A stretch of 64,000 bases of DNA, from positions 868,001-932,000 of the forward strand of contig CM082581.2 in NCBI GenBank assembly GCA_040954595.2, read 5' to 3'. The translations under genes and the position numbers were made by a program. Below, piece by piece: positions 1 through 13,677 of the stretch (the stretch's first letter is position 1; each line of letters starts with the position of its first letter). This DNA comes from Balanoglossus misakiensis (lineage: Eukaryota > Hemichordata). The notes beneath the pieces were generated by a model, which did not search any database, was not told the origin of the DNA, and worked only from the letters and a program-made list of their open reading frames with translations.

Positions 1-1639
1 CGGTGACGCAAGTCGTGAGTGGATTTGTGGGCGTGTCGCGACCTTTTCTGTGAATGTGATGCAGAGTGATATATTGATGACCCCCAGCCACCCCCACACC
101 CTTTGGTAACACACTTCTTAAACTTTCTTTACATAGAATGGACTTCTCAAACCTTCCTTACCAAAGTTCTGATTAAAGATATCTATCTTCTAGGGTACTA
201 CCAACAGCGTTTCACGTGACTGTAGACAAGCATCAAGTACCTGTACACAGACAAGGGCGTGCGCGCGTCCACAATAATTTAAAACGAATGTTTCCACCGC
301 CGTGTGTTTTATGCACATAAACACTGAATCAGCTTTAATATTGTCCCATGATGCCCCGTGAGTTGTCAGGGTACCAAACTGACAATGCTGGAGAAAAAAT
401 GAAGTGTTGACATGCATGTTGTTGAGGGGTTTCACAATGCATGTTACGGACGCTGGTTTCTCTTAGCAATAGAGTAGAGGCGTAAGGATGGGTTGATCTT
501 GTGATTAAGAATTTTGGCAAAGAAACAGAAATTGTGTCATTTAGTTTTGTATTAAACCCTATTCGCGTATTTTGTGTTAAAGCACGAAATACTGCAATAA
601 TGAGATACGGTAGTATTTAACACATATAATATATGATATAATATAGCTTTATCAATACCAGTGAATTTTGTGACGTCATTGCTGTACATTTTTTTATCTT
701 TTATTTAAAACGCACAATGTTACATCAACAAATCAAAAGAAGAAACGAACTGAAAACTCACATCATAGCTTCAAAATTTATTACACTTTCTGGATGGTTG
801 CATGATTCCTAAGGTTTGTATACCTTCAACCTCAATGTCACGCGGGAGGATTGGTGTTGGGAATGTAACGGGGAATTAAACTCTATCGATGGGGATAACT
901 CGCTTGGCTAATACTGAGAGGTACCTATATGGAATCGTGCTGACGTCCAGATACATCGACACGAACACTGGGTATTTATGGTAGCAACTGAGAATATAAG
1001 AATTTAATGAAATAAACCTACTCGACCACTTGCGTTCTGAGGACAAGAAGGACACAAATAGTCCGCCATCCAAAAGACCGTTCCAGCATTTTATTTTTAC
1101 CCGCCAAAAGACGCGGAGATATATTTTTAGATGAATGATCCATGCATACTCTGATTGCATAGTACTTGTCTTCCTTGTGTTCCTTAAAACAATGAATGTA
1201 TTGTATTTTCTTTTCTTTTCATCAGGAATGCGATAACTTTCTTAACACTTCAAAAGTTTCTTTACTCTTCAATCACTTCTGTCTCAACTTTTAAGTTTAA
1301 CTTTTACTTCCAAATCTCAGGTCACAAACTCTATAGACTGCTAAACAATTTTCTTCCTAGTGTTGTATGCGCCACTTGTGAATTTTTGCGAGTGAGATTC
1401 ACGGGCGTTTGAGCACAATTTATACAAAATATGTTTATCGCCATTAGAAAAACGTTCGCGTAGAATCAATGACGTCATGGTAAATTTTAGCTGCATGCTC
1501 CAATAGGGATGATAGGGAGACTACTTGTTGTAGAGCACCTGAAAATATACGTATTTCGTCACTTCCTTTATGCGAAATTTAATTCTTAACGGCATCTTAG
1601 TTTTAAGATTTGTGATTCCTTTTTTCTTCAGTTGTACAT
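1..1639. other. Unassigned intergenic DNA
   Basis: AT-rich DNA with only short, shadow-like open frames on both strands. I see no recognisable domain, splice-framed exon or RNA gene. Small palindromic AT stretches occur near 620-660. Confidence 0.5.
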
Positions 1640-1960
1640 TTGCATCACAGGATACTTCTTTGTAGACTATCGAACCTTGGCATCTCAGACACAGTACTAA
1701 CATGGTTTACATCTTACCTTCAATATAGATATCAAACTGTAATCATCGAAAACACTGCAAGTTCACAGTCACCTCTCGTATATGGGGTGCCACTGCCCCT
1801 CTGTTGTTCACCATTTATATAGCCCCACTTTATAGTAAACCGATTCGTCCCCACATCCTACAATTTCATCAGTACGCGGATGATAACCAGCGATACCTCG
1901 CCTTTTCCCATCAAGATTCAACCTCTGACGTTCCTGTCTTCTAAGGATTGTTGAACTTTA
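1640..1960 (+). pseudogene. LINE reverse transcriptase fragment (CR1/L2-like)
   Basis: This is a decayed piece of a non-LTR retrotransposon reverse transcriptase. The first frame reads the fingers/palm region typical of animal LINEs (LSNLGISDTVLTWFTSYL, then a Ser-rich strand and GVP). A shift to another frame at about 1795 continues with PLLFTIYIAPL. The usual Gln-Gly-Ser-Val-Leu-Gly between GVP and PLLF is missing, so a small deletion plus a frameshift lies there. The catalytic YADD is at about 1873-1884, followed by a stop. Neither end of the LINE is visible, so this is an internal fragment and cannot be active. Family assignment rests on motif pattern only. Confidence 0.75.
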
Positions 1961-2820
1961 ATTCATGCAGTTTGTTGTTACGGCCGGTCGTCCTCCGGAC
2001 GTTTACCTCATCGGCTTCTGTGGGGAATCAGCCACGTCCGAAAGCTGACGGCGTACATTCTCTCCATCTCCTTCTCCACCCAACATATTCATAAAGTCCG
2101 AGAGAGGTACCCGGCAGATCGTAAACCTTTCGTAGACAGAGACTTGCAAGAAGTTTTCCGAGTAACACAAAGTTCTGGTTTATTACTGGTCACACGTAAG
2201 AATTACACGACTCGATCCATGCTCGTTGACTCCCATCACGGATCTCCGGTGATAAATGTGTGATCTCAAATTTCACCACACCTTATTAATACGTTAGTCA
2301 AGTATTAAGTCATAAAAGGAACACGTCATCTTGATATTTCTTAAACATGAACTTAGCGCGTGATATCTCTATCTCGTTCTGACATGTATCAATTACACAA
2401 TCTTGTTTACTCTGGGTCAAGTACCAATGTCAATACTGGACTAAAACCATATAAGTGAATGACTTCTTACGTAATCATAAACAAGATCTATGATCGTTAA
2501 AACTCAATCGTGACACTTGTATTACCGCTGGTTTCTCATGATTGTTCATGCATCGGGGAATCTGTAGCGATGAGGTAACGGGCTCTGACGAGAACCGTGA
2601 TCCACGGAGAAACGTATCTGATTTACGTTCATTTATTGTCCGGAATTATTATAGTACATCAAATACGCCCAGTAAAGTACATGAGGAAGGGAACGAGCTC
2701 AGTAGCCTGAGGTACTCCCATCTCCCGTTAGATTATTCTCCCCTAACTTTGGAAACAAAGTTCTCTTATAATTACTTTTCTCAAGGCGTGGTTAACCATG
2801 TAAAATATCACAAATACATG
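1961..2820. other. Unassigned DNA next to the satellite
   Basis: No recognised gene. A 93-codon plus-strand frame (2542-2823) has no recognisable domain and runs into the first satellite unit, so I do not call it a gene. Confidence 0.4.
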
Positions 2821-5800
2821 TAGTGGCCAGTGTCGTGCCCATTAATTTTGAGTGTTTGGTGGGGTCAACCTTTGCGTCAACATTGATTAACCAGGCCATG
2901 CAGAGCTAGTGGCCAGTGTCGTGCCCATTAATTTTGAGTGTTTGGTGGGGTCAACCTTTGCGTCAACATTGATTAACCAGGCCATGCAGAGCTAGTGGCC
3001 AGTGTCGTGCCCATTAATTTTGAGTGTTTGGTGGGGTCAACCTTTGCGTCAACATTGATTAACCAGGCCATGCAGAGCTAGTGGCCAGTGTCGTGCCCAT
3101 TAATTTTGAGTGTTTGGTGGGGTCAACCTTTGCGTCAACATTGATTAACCATGCCATGCAGAGCTAGTAGCCAGTGTCGTGCCCATTAATTTTGAGTGTT
3201 TGGTGGGGTCAACCTTTGCGTCAACATTGATTAACCAGGCCATGCAGAGCTAGTGGCCAGTGTCGTGCCCATTAATTTTGAGTGTTTGGTGGGGTCAACC
3301 TTTGCGTCAACATTGATTAACCAGGCCATGCAGAGCTAGTGGCCAGTGTCGTGCCCATTAATTTTGAGTGTTTGGTGGGGTCAACCCTTGCGTCAACCTT
3401 GATTAGCCAGGCCAGAGCTTAGTGGCCAGTGTCGCGCCCATTAATTTTGAGTGTTTGGTGGGGTCAACCCTTGCGTCAACCTGGATTAGCCAGGCCAGAG
3501 CTAGTGGCCAGTGTCGTGCCCATCAATTTTGAGTGTTTGGTGGGGTCAACCCTTGCGTCAACATTGATTAGCTAGGCCAGAGCTAGTGGCCAGTGTCGTG
3601 CCCATCAATTTTGAGTGTTTGGTGGGGTCAACCCTTGCGTCAACCTTGATTAGCCAGGCCAGAGCTAGTGGCCAGTGTCGTGCCCATCAATTATGAGTGT
3701 TTGGTGGGGTCAACCCTTGCGTCAACCTTGATTAGCCAGGCCAGAGCTTAGTGGCCAGTGTCGTGCCCATCAATTTTGAGTGTTTGGTGGGGTCAACCCT
3801 TGCGTCAACATTGATTAGCCAGGCCAGAGCTAGTGGCCAGTGTCGTGCCCATCAATTATGAGTGTTTGGTGGGGTCAACCCTTGCGTCAACATTGATTAG
3901 CCAGGCCAGAGCTTAGTGGCCAGTGTTGCGCCCATTAATTTTGAGTGTTTGGTGGGGTCAACCCTTGCGTCAACCTTGATTAGCCAGGCCAGAGCTAGTG
4001 GCCAGTGTCGTGCCCATCAATTTTGAGTGTTTGGTGGGGTCAACCTTTGCGTCAACCTTGATTAGCCAGGCCAGAGCTAGTGGCCAGTGTCGTGCCCATC
4101 AATTTTGAGTGTTTGGTGGGGTCAACCCTTGCATCAACATTGATTAGCCAGGCCAGAGCGAGTGGCCAGTGTCGCGCCCATTAATTTTGAGTGTTTGGTG
4201 GGGTCAACCTTTGCGTCAACCTTGATTAGCCAGGCCATGCAGAGCTAGGGGCCAGTGGCGTGCCCATCAATTTTGAGTGTTTGGTGGGGTCAACCTTTAC
4301 GTCAACCTTGATTAGCCAGGCCATGCAGAGCTAGTGGCCAGTGTCGTGCCCATCAATTTTGAGTGTTTGGTGGGGTCAACCTTTGCGTCAACCTTGATTA
4401 GCCAGGCCATGCAGAGCTAGTGGCCAGTGTCGTGCCCATCAATTTTGAGTGTTTGGTGGGGTCAACCTTTGCGTCAACCTTGATTAGCCAGGCCATGCAG
4501 AGCTAGTGGCCAGTGTCGTGCCCATCAATTTTGAGTGTTTGGTGGGGTCAACCTTTGCGTCAACCTTGATTAACCAGGCCATGCAGAGCTAGTGACCAGT
4601 GTCGTGCCCATCAATTTTGAGTGTTTGGAGGGGTCAACCTTTGCGTCAACCTTGATTAACCAGGCCATGCAGAGCTAGTGGCCAGTGTCGTGCCCATCAA
4701 TTTTGAGTGTTTGGTGGGGTCAACCTTTGCGTCAACATTGATTAACCAGGCCATGCAGAGCTAGTGGCCAGTGTCGTGCCCATCAATTTTGAGTGTTTGG
4801 TTGGGTCAACCTTTGCGTCAACATTGATTAACCAGGCCATGCAGAGCTACATTGTAGTGGCCAGTGTCGTGCCCATCAATTTTGAGTGTTTGGTGGGGTC
4901 AACCTTTGCGTCAACATTGATTAACCAGGCCATGCAGAGCTAGTGGCCAGTGTCGTGCCCATCAATTTTGAGTGTTTGGTGGGGTCAACCTTTGCGTCAA
5001 CATTGATTAACCAGGCCAGAGCTAGTGGCCAGTGTCGTGCCCATCAATTATGAGTGTTTGGTGGGGTCAACCCTTGCGTCAACCTTAATTAGCCAGGCCA
5101 GAGCTTAGTGGCCAGTGTCGTGCCCATCAATTTTGAGTGTTTGGTGGGGTCAACCCTTGCGTCAACATTGATTAGCCAGGCCAGAGCTAGTGGCCAGTGT
5201 CGTGCCCATCAATTATGAGTGTTTGGTGGGGTCAACCCTTGCGTCAACATTGATTAGCCAGGCCAGAGCTTAGTGGCCAGTGTTGCGCCCATTAATTTTG
5301 AGTGTTTGGTGGGGTCAACCCTTGCGTCAACCTTGATTAGCCAGGCCAGAGCTAGTGGCCAGTGTCGTGCCCATCAATTTTGAGTGTTTGGTGGGGTCAA
5401 CCTTTGCGTCAACCTTGATTAGCCAGGCCAGAGCTAGTGGCCAGTGTCGTGCCCATCAATTTTGAGTGTTTGGTGGGGTCAACCCTTGCATCAACATTGA
5501 TTAGCCAGGCCAGAGCGAGTGGCCAGTGTCGCGCCCATTAATTTTGAGTGTTTGGTGGGGTCAACCTTTACGTCAACCTTGATTAGCCAGGCCATGCAGA
5601 GCTAGTGGCCAGTGTCGTGCCCATCAATTTTGAGTGTTTGGTGGGGTCAACCTTTGCGTCAACCTTGATTAGCCAGGCCATGCAGAGCTAGTGGCCAGTG
5701 TCGTGCCCATCAATTTTGAGTGTTTGGTGGGGTCAACCTTTGCGTCAACCTTGATTAGCCAGGCCATGCAGAGCTAGTGGCCAGTGTCGTGCCCATCAAT

Positions 5801-6815
5801 TTTGAGTGTTTGGTGGGGTCAACCTTTGCGTCAACCTTGATTAACCAGGCCATGCAGAGCTAGTGACCAGTGTCGTGCCCATCAATTTTGAGTGTTTGGA
5901 GGGGTCAACCTTTGCGTCAACCTTGATTAACCAGGCCATGCAGAGCTAGTGGCCAGTGTCGTGCCCATCAATTTTGAGTGTTTGGTGGGGTCAACCTTTG
6001 CGTCAACATTGATTAACCAGGCCATGCAGAGCTAGTGGCCAGTGTCGTGCCCATCAATTTTGAGTGTTTGGTTGGGTCAACCTTTGCGTCAACATTGATT
6101 AACCAGGCCATGCAGAACTACATTGTAGTGGCCAGTGTCGTGCCCATCAATTTTGAGTGTTTGGTGGGGTCAACCTTTGCGTCAACATTGATTAACCAGG
6201 CCATGCAGAGCTAGTGGCCAGTGTCGTGCCCATCAATTTTGAGTGTTTGGTGGGGTCAACCTTTGCGTCAACATTGATTAACCAGGCCATGCAGAGCTAG
6301 TGGCCAGTGTCGTGCCCATCAATTTTGAGTGTTTGGTGGGGTCAACTTTTGCGTCAACATTGATTAACCAGGCCATGCAGAGCTAGTGGCCAGTGTCGTG
6401 CCCATCAATTTTGAGTGTTTGGTGGGGTCAACCTTTGCGTCAACATTGATTAACCAGGCCATGCAGAGCTAGTGGCCAGTGTCGTGCCCATCAATTTTGA
6501 GTGTTTGGTGGGGTCAACCTTTGCGTCAACATTGATTAACCAGGCCATGCAGAGCTAGTGGCCAGTGTCGTGCCCATCAATTTTGAGTGTTTGGTGGGGT
6601 CAACCTTTGCGTCAACATTGATTAACCAGGCCATGCAGAGCTAGTGGCCAGTGTCGTGCCCATTAATTTTGAGTGTTTGGTGGGGTCAACCTTTGCGTCA
6701 ACATTGATTAACCAGGCCATGCAGAGCTAGTGGCCAGTGTCGTGCCCATTAATTTTGAGTGTTTGGTAGGGTCAACCTTTGCGTCAACATTGATTAACCA
6801 GGCCATGCAGAGCTA
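2821..6815 (+). repeat. Satellite array, 82-86 bp units, about 47 copies
   Basis: Units begin GTGGCCAGTGTCGTGCCCAT and end near CCAGGCCATGCAGAGCTA. Full units are 86 bp; many lack four bases (CCAGGCCAGAGCTAG) and are 82 bp, or 83 bp with GAGCTTAG. There is a higher-order level: diagnostic variants recur, for example GCATCAACATTGATTAGCC at 4131 and 5488 and ACATTGTAGTGG at 4849 and 6120, spacings of 1357 and 1271 bp that differ by one 86-bp unit. There are no spacers, so it is not CRISPR. The array stops a few bases before the outer end of the large inverted repeat. Confidence 0.95.
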
Positions 6816-7419
6816 CATGTATGTTGCCTGTAAGGCACACATCTCCAATTGGTACATTGGGCCTATCATACTGTACATGTACAACTAGGAAAATGTACTT
6901 CATCATATTTCCATAGTCAGCAGCTTCAAGAACATGTTGCCTTCTCTATATGAATTTTTAGACTAAAAAGAAGTATAAGAAGAATAAAGTTGTCCAATTA
7001 TTGTTGGCAGGGGGTGGGGATGTGTGCTCCCATACAAATGTATATGGGTATGTACTCTTTAAGAAAAACGTTCATATGCAAGAGAAAAATGGTAAATGAC
7101 AAAGAAAATTTGACTGGTATTACAATAGGACGGGTTTTTGGCATTTACACATATTGATGTTATCAACCGGGAAGCACACTATGTGCTGAAAATAATTGGA
7201 GAGCTCTCGCCCGGGGTGTCGGCCAGTGGCCACATACATTTCCAGTCCTAAACCTTGCATCAGTTCTGTGGTGCGGATTAAAAAATAAGATTGGCGCTAC
7301 AATATGCCCACTTAGTTTGAAATGGATTCTGCATATATACATGTAAACACATTGAAAATGAGATATTACACATATAATCATGGGACAAGAAGGGCAAAAA
7401 TTAAATTATCCAGCAGGTG

Positions 7420-8110
7420 TTCGAATTATGCAAATTAGAACAGTTGTGTAATATTGCCATGTCAACCACGTTGAAATTGTATTAGGTACCCATATTAATT
7501 AAAACCGTGAAAATGCGATATTACACACCATATAAGACAAACCAGGGAAATTTACATGTTAGAGAAGTTTGTCGGACATTTTGGATTATGCAAATTAGAA
7601 CAGTTGTCTAATATTGCCATGTCAACCACGCTGAAATTGTTTTAGTTACCCATATTGATGAAAACCCTGCAAATGCGATTTTAGGCACCATATAAGACAA
7701 AACAGGGAAATTTACATTTAAGAAGAGTTTGGTGGCCATTTTGGATTATGCAAATTAGAACAGTTGTCTAATATTGCCATGTCAACCACGCTGAAATTGT
7801 TTTAGTTACCCATATTGATGAAAACCCTGCAAATGCGATATTACACACTATTAAAGACAACCATAGTAAATTTACATGTTAGAGAAGTTTGTCGGCCATT
7901 CTAGATTATGCAAATTAGAACAGCTGTCTAACATTGCAATGTCAACCACGTTGAAATTGTTTTAGGTACCCATATTGATGAAAACCCTTCAAATGCGATA
8001 CTACACACTATTTAAGACGACCATAGGAAATTTACATGTTAGAGGAGTTTGGCGGCCATTTTGGACTATGCAAATGAGAAGAGTTGAACAAAAAATGCCA
8101 TATTTGCAAT
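7420..8110 (+). repeat. 160-bp tandem repeat in the left arm
   Basis: The motif TATGCAAATTAGAACAG (or close variants) recurs at 7427, 7587, 7747, 7907 and 8067, an exact 160-bp period. Each unit also contains a GTCAACCACG-TTGAAATTG stretch and a GGCCATT box. The same family occurs inverted in the right arm and again, diverged, at 45370-45780. Confidence 0.9.
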
Positions 8111-8319
8111 GCTGTTGTCTTGTTTTGGGTGCCTATGTTAAGGCTTGAAAATGAAAGCTTATTCACCATTTTGGCACAAACGGTGGCGAGAAGGTGTTCC
8201 AATGTAACTTAGAAGAGTTGCCATATTTGCAATACAGTTATATTGTTTAAGGTATGAATGCAAATCCTGAATATTAGATTTATAACAATTTCATTGGAAA
8301 GAACATTTGTAGGTTCATC

Positions 8320-9230
8320 ATTGACCCCATAGGACTGTCAACTCGACTACAGACAGTCTCGATGAACACAAGACATGATCCCAATTTGCAAGCTGAGTTG
8401 AAACTGACTGCTGCAGTAACTTTAGCTCTGGGAATGTCTTGTGTGATTTAAAGCAATTGATGACCAAATTTAACACAGTTTCTCTGAGGTAACCACTTAG
8501 CTTTCGTGACTGGTTGTTTAAGAATCCAAAAAACATGAATTCTACCCAATGAATTCAACCCTTAGAATTTCACAACTGTAACAGAGTTTGCAGTCATGCA
8601 CAAAAGTGTGTATCATACACATAAGAAATTTCTCACATGTATTTTTATGATGGCAATGCATTTGACTGTAAACAAACATTGACATCAATCAGTAGCGCTA
8701 TTTTGTCAGTGAAATGGCTTCATCATCATCCCTCCAACCAAAGTTGAAACTGAGTTGCAAATATTGCACAGCTTGAAATCATAAAATGTTGCAAAATTGA
8801 ACCAACAGTTCGGTCAATGATCAAGTTCTTACAGCTATTATTAGAACCAGACAATCTCAGCGAACAAGAGACATGGGCCTTATTTGCAAGTCGAGTTAGA
8901 ACTGCCTTTGCCTGCCCACGGACGCCCCAGTTTCAGCAAAAATTATTGCATTAAAATGTGAGTATGGAGAACTATGCTCTGTGTTCCTTTTGTTAGCTTA
9001 CATAGCTGTTGTCATTCTAGTTTTTCCTCTGTCCTGTGAACAGAGTTTCAGTTGCGAAAACCGACAGTTCTTAAAGTACAAAAGTACACCTAAATTGCCT
9101 CGGTGATGAGCATGCAGAATTTATCTGATGCTTTTTACTGGCAGAAGGACCCCACCAGTTGCAGATTGTCAATTCCATGGCACAAGGGAATTTACGCTTT
9201 GCGTTCAAATATAAATAATTAACACCTGTT
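8320..9230 (+). repeat. Arm-internal inverted repeat, copy 1
   Basis: This segment recurs in reverse complement at 15440-16180 in the same arm. In the right arm it is present as 34600-35300 (same orientation) and 42270-43760 (inverted, interrupted by an insertion). A marker is TCATCATCCCTCCAACCAAA at about 8729. Four copies in alternating orientation show that each arm is itself an inverted structure. Confidence 0.85.
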
Positions 9231-9479
9231 TAATTTTTCTATATGTTCTTTAGTGATGATTCAAAAGTATTATGACTGCTAGTGTGATTAATATTCTATT
9301 TTCAAAATGTGTTTCTCTTAATGATTATGAATACATCAAAATTTATGCTTTAAAATTAAATCATTTTACCTGAAATATTGCAAATATTTGGAGGGTTGCA
9401 TTTAATTTGAAGTTCTCGATCAAAGTTTTAGGCATAAAAAAGGTGCTACACCCCCGAAAAATTGGTAGCTATGAATTCA

Positions 9480-10020
9480 ATTCAAAGAGTGTTTGAACGT
9501 CTGTTTTGCAACAGGGTGCCAGTTCAACAAAGCGCATGAGGATAGTAAATCACCTTTGTGAATTTTGTGCACCACAGTAAGAATTCCCTAGAAACTGCAA
9601 ACTAAATTGCAAAGCAATCAGACAAAAATGGCAGTAATTGCCAAAAAAAAAAAAAAAAAATATTGTCACTTCCATCACTGGGTTTGTTAAATTGTCATAA
9701 AATCACACCTAAAAACATGCAAACCAAATTTTAAAAAAAATGTGGGTAGAGGTTTCTGAGTATATGACGACCAAAATCACCCCAAAATATACTTCAAAAA
9801 TGAAAAATAAAATCTGTATAAAGTCTCAATAACATAAATACACACCAATTTCTAAAGCAATCTGACCAGTACCTTCTTGAGTTTCTGAGTTTAGAACAAT
9901 TTCACATTGGTCCCAATGGTATATTGACATATACAAAATTGGACCTAAAGAGTAAAACACATTTCAAAGATTTTACAATTAAAGCCTCACAAGCTGCCAA
10001 ATTTTACACATCTTTTTCCA
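9480..10020 (-). repeat. Degenerate short-period repeats
   Basis: Loosely repeated 110-130 bp modules with a 'TTTGGT ... CAATTTTTGCCATTTTT ... CTGAAACT' pattern on the minus strand, including an A18 run at about 9643. The same family fills 13980-14540, 35800-36430 and 40640-41690. No coding content is seen. Confidence 0.6.
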
Positions 10021-10639
10021 CAATAACATTTTTCAAATCATCCACCTATCCTTTAAAATCAGCACCATTGAGCCATATTACTTGAATTTGCATGGGGTTT
10101 GTCATCTCTCTGCGATGTGTACCCTCCATATGGAGGCTGATTAAAACAGGTGTGGCGCTCGTTTAATATCTGACTTCTTTAAATTGCAACATACAGGCAC
10201 ATTCATTAGTCAATAAAATGTTCATGTATACCTATCAGTCTGTTTGTTTAGATGAACAAATCTAAGATGGAAAGTAATATCATGAAAATACTGAAAGATT
10301 GGAAACTCTGAGTTTGAGTCTAAGGATAACAAGGGAACCTCTCTACTATTTGACGCACCAAAGCTATGAAAAACTTCCTTCTTTCCCTCAAATATTTTTT
10401 ATGAATATGTTCTACTCCGTGATTAAAATTTCCCTTTTACCAAATGTACATATGTAAGAGACGAGATTTTTTCAGCAAAATTTCAAATGGCCTAGGGTGA
10501 CTTTTTACCTACTTACCCATATTGGGTAGCATGAAACACAGAATGGCATACCAGTGGGTTAGAGATACAGCGTTTTATATTAACATGAATTAACATGAAA
10601 CTAAAAATTTGATGGTTTACTTAGGACTGCCTTGATCCA

Positions 10640-11720
10640 TGGTAACCTCATTAAATATGTACATATCTAATTCTAGGCTATCCAGTTGCGGTAGAAACCT
10701 GGACATGGACAACTTTGGGGTCAAAATCTTTTGACAAAATGTTGGGTGATCTTGGGTAAACTTTGACCTACATTCCTATATCTTGGCATCCGGCACAGAT
10801 ACATCCCTGACACTTGGAGTGATGGAACTGCATAATGGAGTATTATGTCTCAGCTAGTCACAGTGCTTTTGCTGTGTTTTATGTCTTTTATTCAGCCAAA
10901 TTAGATGTTTTTCATTACACATTGGCTGTGTTTGCCAGTACTTTTTAGCTGGTCACACTGCCTTAACACAATGTATTCTCAAAATACTCTGCAATCTTTA
11001 TGAAGCATATACAGCAGACAAAGTTGTGGTAAGACTAAACTTGCCCTTCTTTGTGATTAAAGCATGACCGGCCTGTCTTAGGTGGCCCCTACCTAGGGGC
11101 TTTACCCGTCATTGGCTCACAGTCTGAGAAATCAGCTCTGCAGGGAAGTTAACGATGTAACCCACCATTAAAGCTTGGATTTCCGCTTTTTGTATTTGAT
11201 GCCTGGCTGAGGCCTTCTTAGGATCTACCCAACACTGAGTAGGCTATCCCGTCATTGGCACACAGTCTCAGGGAGGGAGTCAAAAGTTCAGTATACCATC
11301 AAAGCCTTTATATTGTCCATTCTTTTTAAGAGAAGGCTGGCTGCTGTAGAAAAATGTTGATCTCAAATTTATCATGTCCAAAAAGCCAGACTTCCAGCCC
11401 TATTGGTTAGGCTGGCATTAGGTAAGTACATAATTAATGAGGCAAGACATAATACTCAATCAAATAGTTCCATCACTCCAAGTGTCAAGGTTGTATCTGC
11501 TCCGGATGCTAAAATATAGGAATGTAGGTCAAAGTTTACCCAAGATCACACAAATGTTTGTCAAAAGATTTTGACCCCGAAGTTGTCCATGTCCAGGTTT
11601 CTACTTCAGCTGAATAGCCTAGAATTAGATATGCACATATTTAACGAGGTTACCATTGCTCAGGGGGGTCTTAAATTAACCATCAAATTTTAGTTTCATA
11701 TTAATGCATATTAATATAAA
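10640..11720. repeat. Nested palindrome in the left arm
   Basis: 10640-10850 matches 11450-11720 in reverse complement; markers are GTAGAAACCTGGACATGGAC against GTCCATGTCCAGGTTTCTAC, and the CACTTGGAGTGATGGAAC box. The loop (10860-11440) has two related blocks around CCCGTCATTGGC. The structure is reproduced at 37240-38300 in the right arm. Confidence 0.85.
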
Positions 11721-12288
11721 ACACTGTATCTCTAACCCTACAGGTAAGCCTAGAATTAGGTACATGTACATGCGTAAGTTTTTGACAAGACAGTTAAGCT
11801 GTAATATATGTACATGAACCTTGACAATTGACTTAAAATAACATAAAGGCAGAACTGATACTGATTGGAGATAGATATTACTAATGACAGTGATGTTAAT
11901 TACACCAGGAATGTTTGTCTTAGTATACGGTAGCTAACCGACTGCTTGAGGTTAAGTAATGAAAGTGCCCACTTGCGATTCACCTTCAAATAGCTACTTA
12001 GTCTTTGGTACATGTACATTGTTTTTCCAATGATTAGACAAATGATATACATACGTGTAATTAAGGTTGGGTAGCATTTTCAATGTAATAAGCCCTGCCT
12101 TCACTATAATCTTACACCAAATCAACACTGTTCAGTAATGTGATAGGCTTCAAAGCGACGCTAGTTACATCATAATTCCCAGCAAGGGGTATTAGTTTAT
12201 TGGGCAAGTGGCATGAGTGAGGCCAGACATTAGTTTTGGAAGCAAAGCGGACAGAACACTGCCGGGCATAGACTAGGTAGTTCTGAAT

Positions 12289-13677
12289 AGTCATGTTTCA
12301 TAAGTCAGGTCCATGACATATGTACCGACATTTGTGATTGGTCCATCTGGTAATCTTAGGTCCACTTGAGGCACGGTGATTGGAGGGACCTTATGTGTTA
12401 GGTCTTATTATTATGTATTATTCACTAGACCTTGTAGGTTAGGTCTTATTACTATGTATTATTCACTTTACAGCTCCCTGATTGGTTAATGTGTAGGTCT
12501 CCAATTTTCACTGCCTCGTTATGCAAAGTCTTTTGTACTTTCTGAATACAGTTGTCGTATTCTGTCTGGCATGCTGCCTGCGCGTTGTCGAAGCTCGATC
12601 CCAGTGTATAAAGAAAGGCACTCATATAATGATTGGATTTAACCTTTCCTTCACTATTCATGGCATTTTTTTGTGATACTGTGAACTAGATACTCGAAAT
12701 AAAAATTGCCAGGATAATTTTTTTATTTTATTTCCAGTGGCGGTTTGTTGAAATGGGCTAGTGTTTTGTTACGTAATGCTTTTCAGCGCATCACTTTGTG
12801 TAACACCTGGCTGAATACGAAGTGTGTGCTATTCATTCGAGCAAACCAAAAATATCTTACAATAGAACTGTTTAGAATAGCATTGCATTTCTTTAATTGG
12901 GATACCTCATTAGTTGCTTTACAGGTATGATTACTTTTATTGTACTTCTTTCACGAAGCTGCACCGTCATAGTTCCATTTTTATGAAAACAATATACGAA
13001 TGTATAAACGGACAACGTACTCCTTTTCACAACATCTACGTCAAAACAAATTTACTTTAAAATAGTAAAACAACAATAATAATATTGATGATGAGAAGTA
13101 GGAGGGTGATTTAAGAAAATATACAACTGTTAGCAAAAATGCTTAGATGTGTTAATCAGATTTTCAAAGTCCATCTAAAAATCATTTAATCTTTCCAGGG
13201 TGCGGTTTATGTTGGAGATAGTATCAGTCAGGCTATTTCTCAGAAAATTAATGAATGATCTGCGGACATCCCGAATAATGTGTTACCACAACGCTAGCCA
13301 GGAAGCACATGGGACATTTCACAATGAGGCAGTGAACACTGGGAGACCAGACTGACACGTTAACCAATCAGGGAGCTGTATGGTGAATAAATACATATTA
13401 ATATGACCTAACCTACAAGGTCCTGTATTATGAGGCAGTGAACACATGGGGGACCAGACTGACACGTTAACCAATCAGGGAGCTGTAAAGCGAAAAATGC
13501 ATAGTAATAAGACCTAACCTACAAGGTCTAGTGAATAATACATAATAATAAGACCTAACCTACAAGGTCCCTCCAATCAGCGTGCCGCAAGTGGACCTAA
13601 GAGAAGCGGATAAACCAATCAAAACATGCAATACATGTGTATAGGACGTGTAATGTAGGTCATTTTGAAACAGGACT
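12289..13677. mobile_element. 1389-bp foldback DNA transposon, AAT target duplication
   Basis: This element is present only in the left arm. Its ends are inverted (AGTCATGTTTCA at the start; AGTCCTGTTTCA reading in from the end) and it is flanked by AAT at 12286-12288 and 13678-13680. The right arm shows the empty site with a single ATT (reverse complement of AAT) at 36634-36636. Long subterminal inverted repeats pair 12340-12660 with 13320-13630 (markers: GATTGGAGGGACC and GGTCCCTCCAATC). The loop, about 12665-13300, has no recognisable transposase, so it is a non-autonomous foldback element. A 3-bp AT-rich duplication is compatible with several DNA transposon superfamilies; I do not assign one. 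Confidence 0.85.

Noticed and set aside
2821-6815. CRISPR-like array
   Set aside because: Units are contiguous with no unique spacers, and the setting is an animal genome; it is a satellite.
12745-12930. Exon-like segment between TTTCCAG and ACAG/GTATGA
   Set aside because: It is the loop of a foldback transposon and the peptide has no recognisable content.
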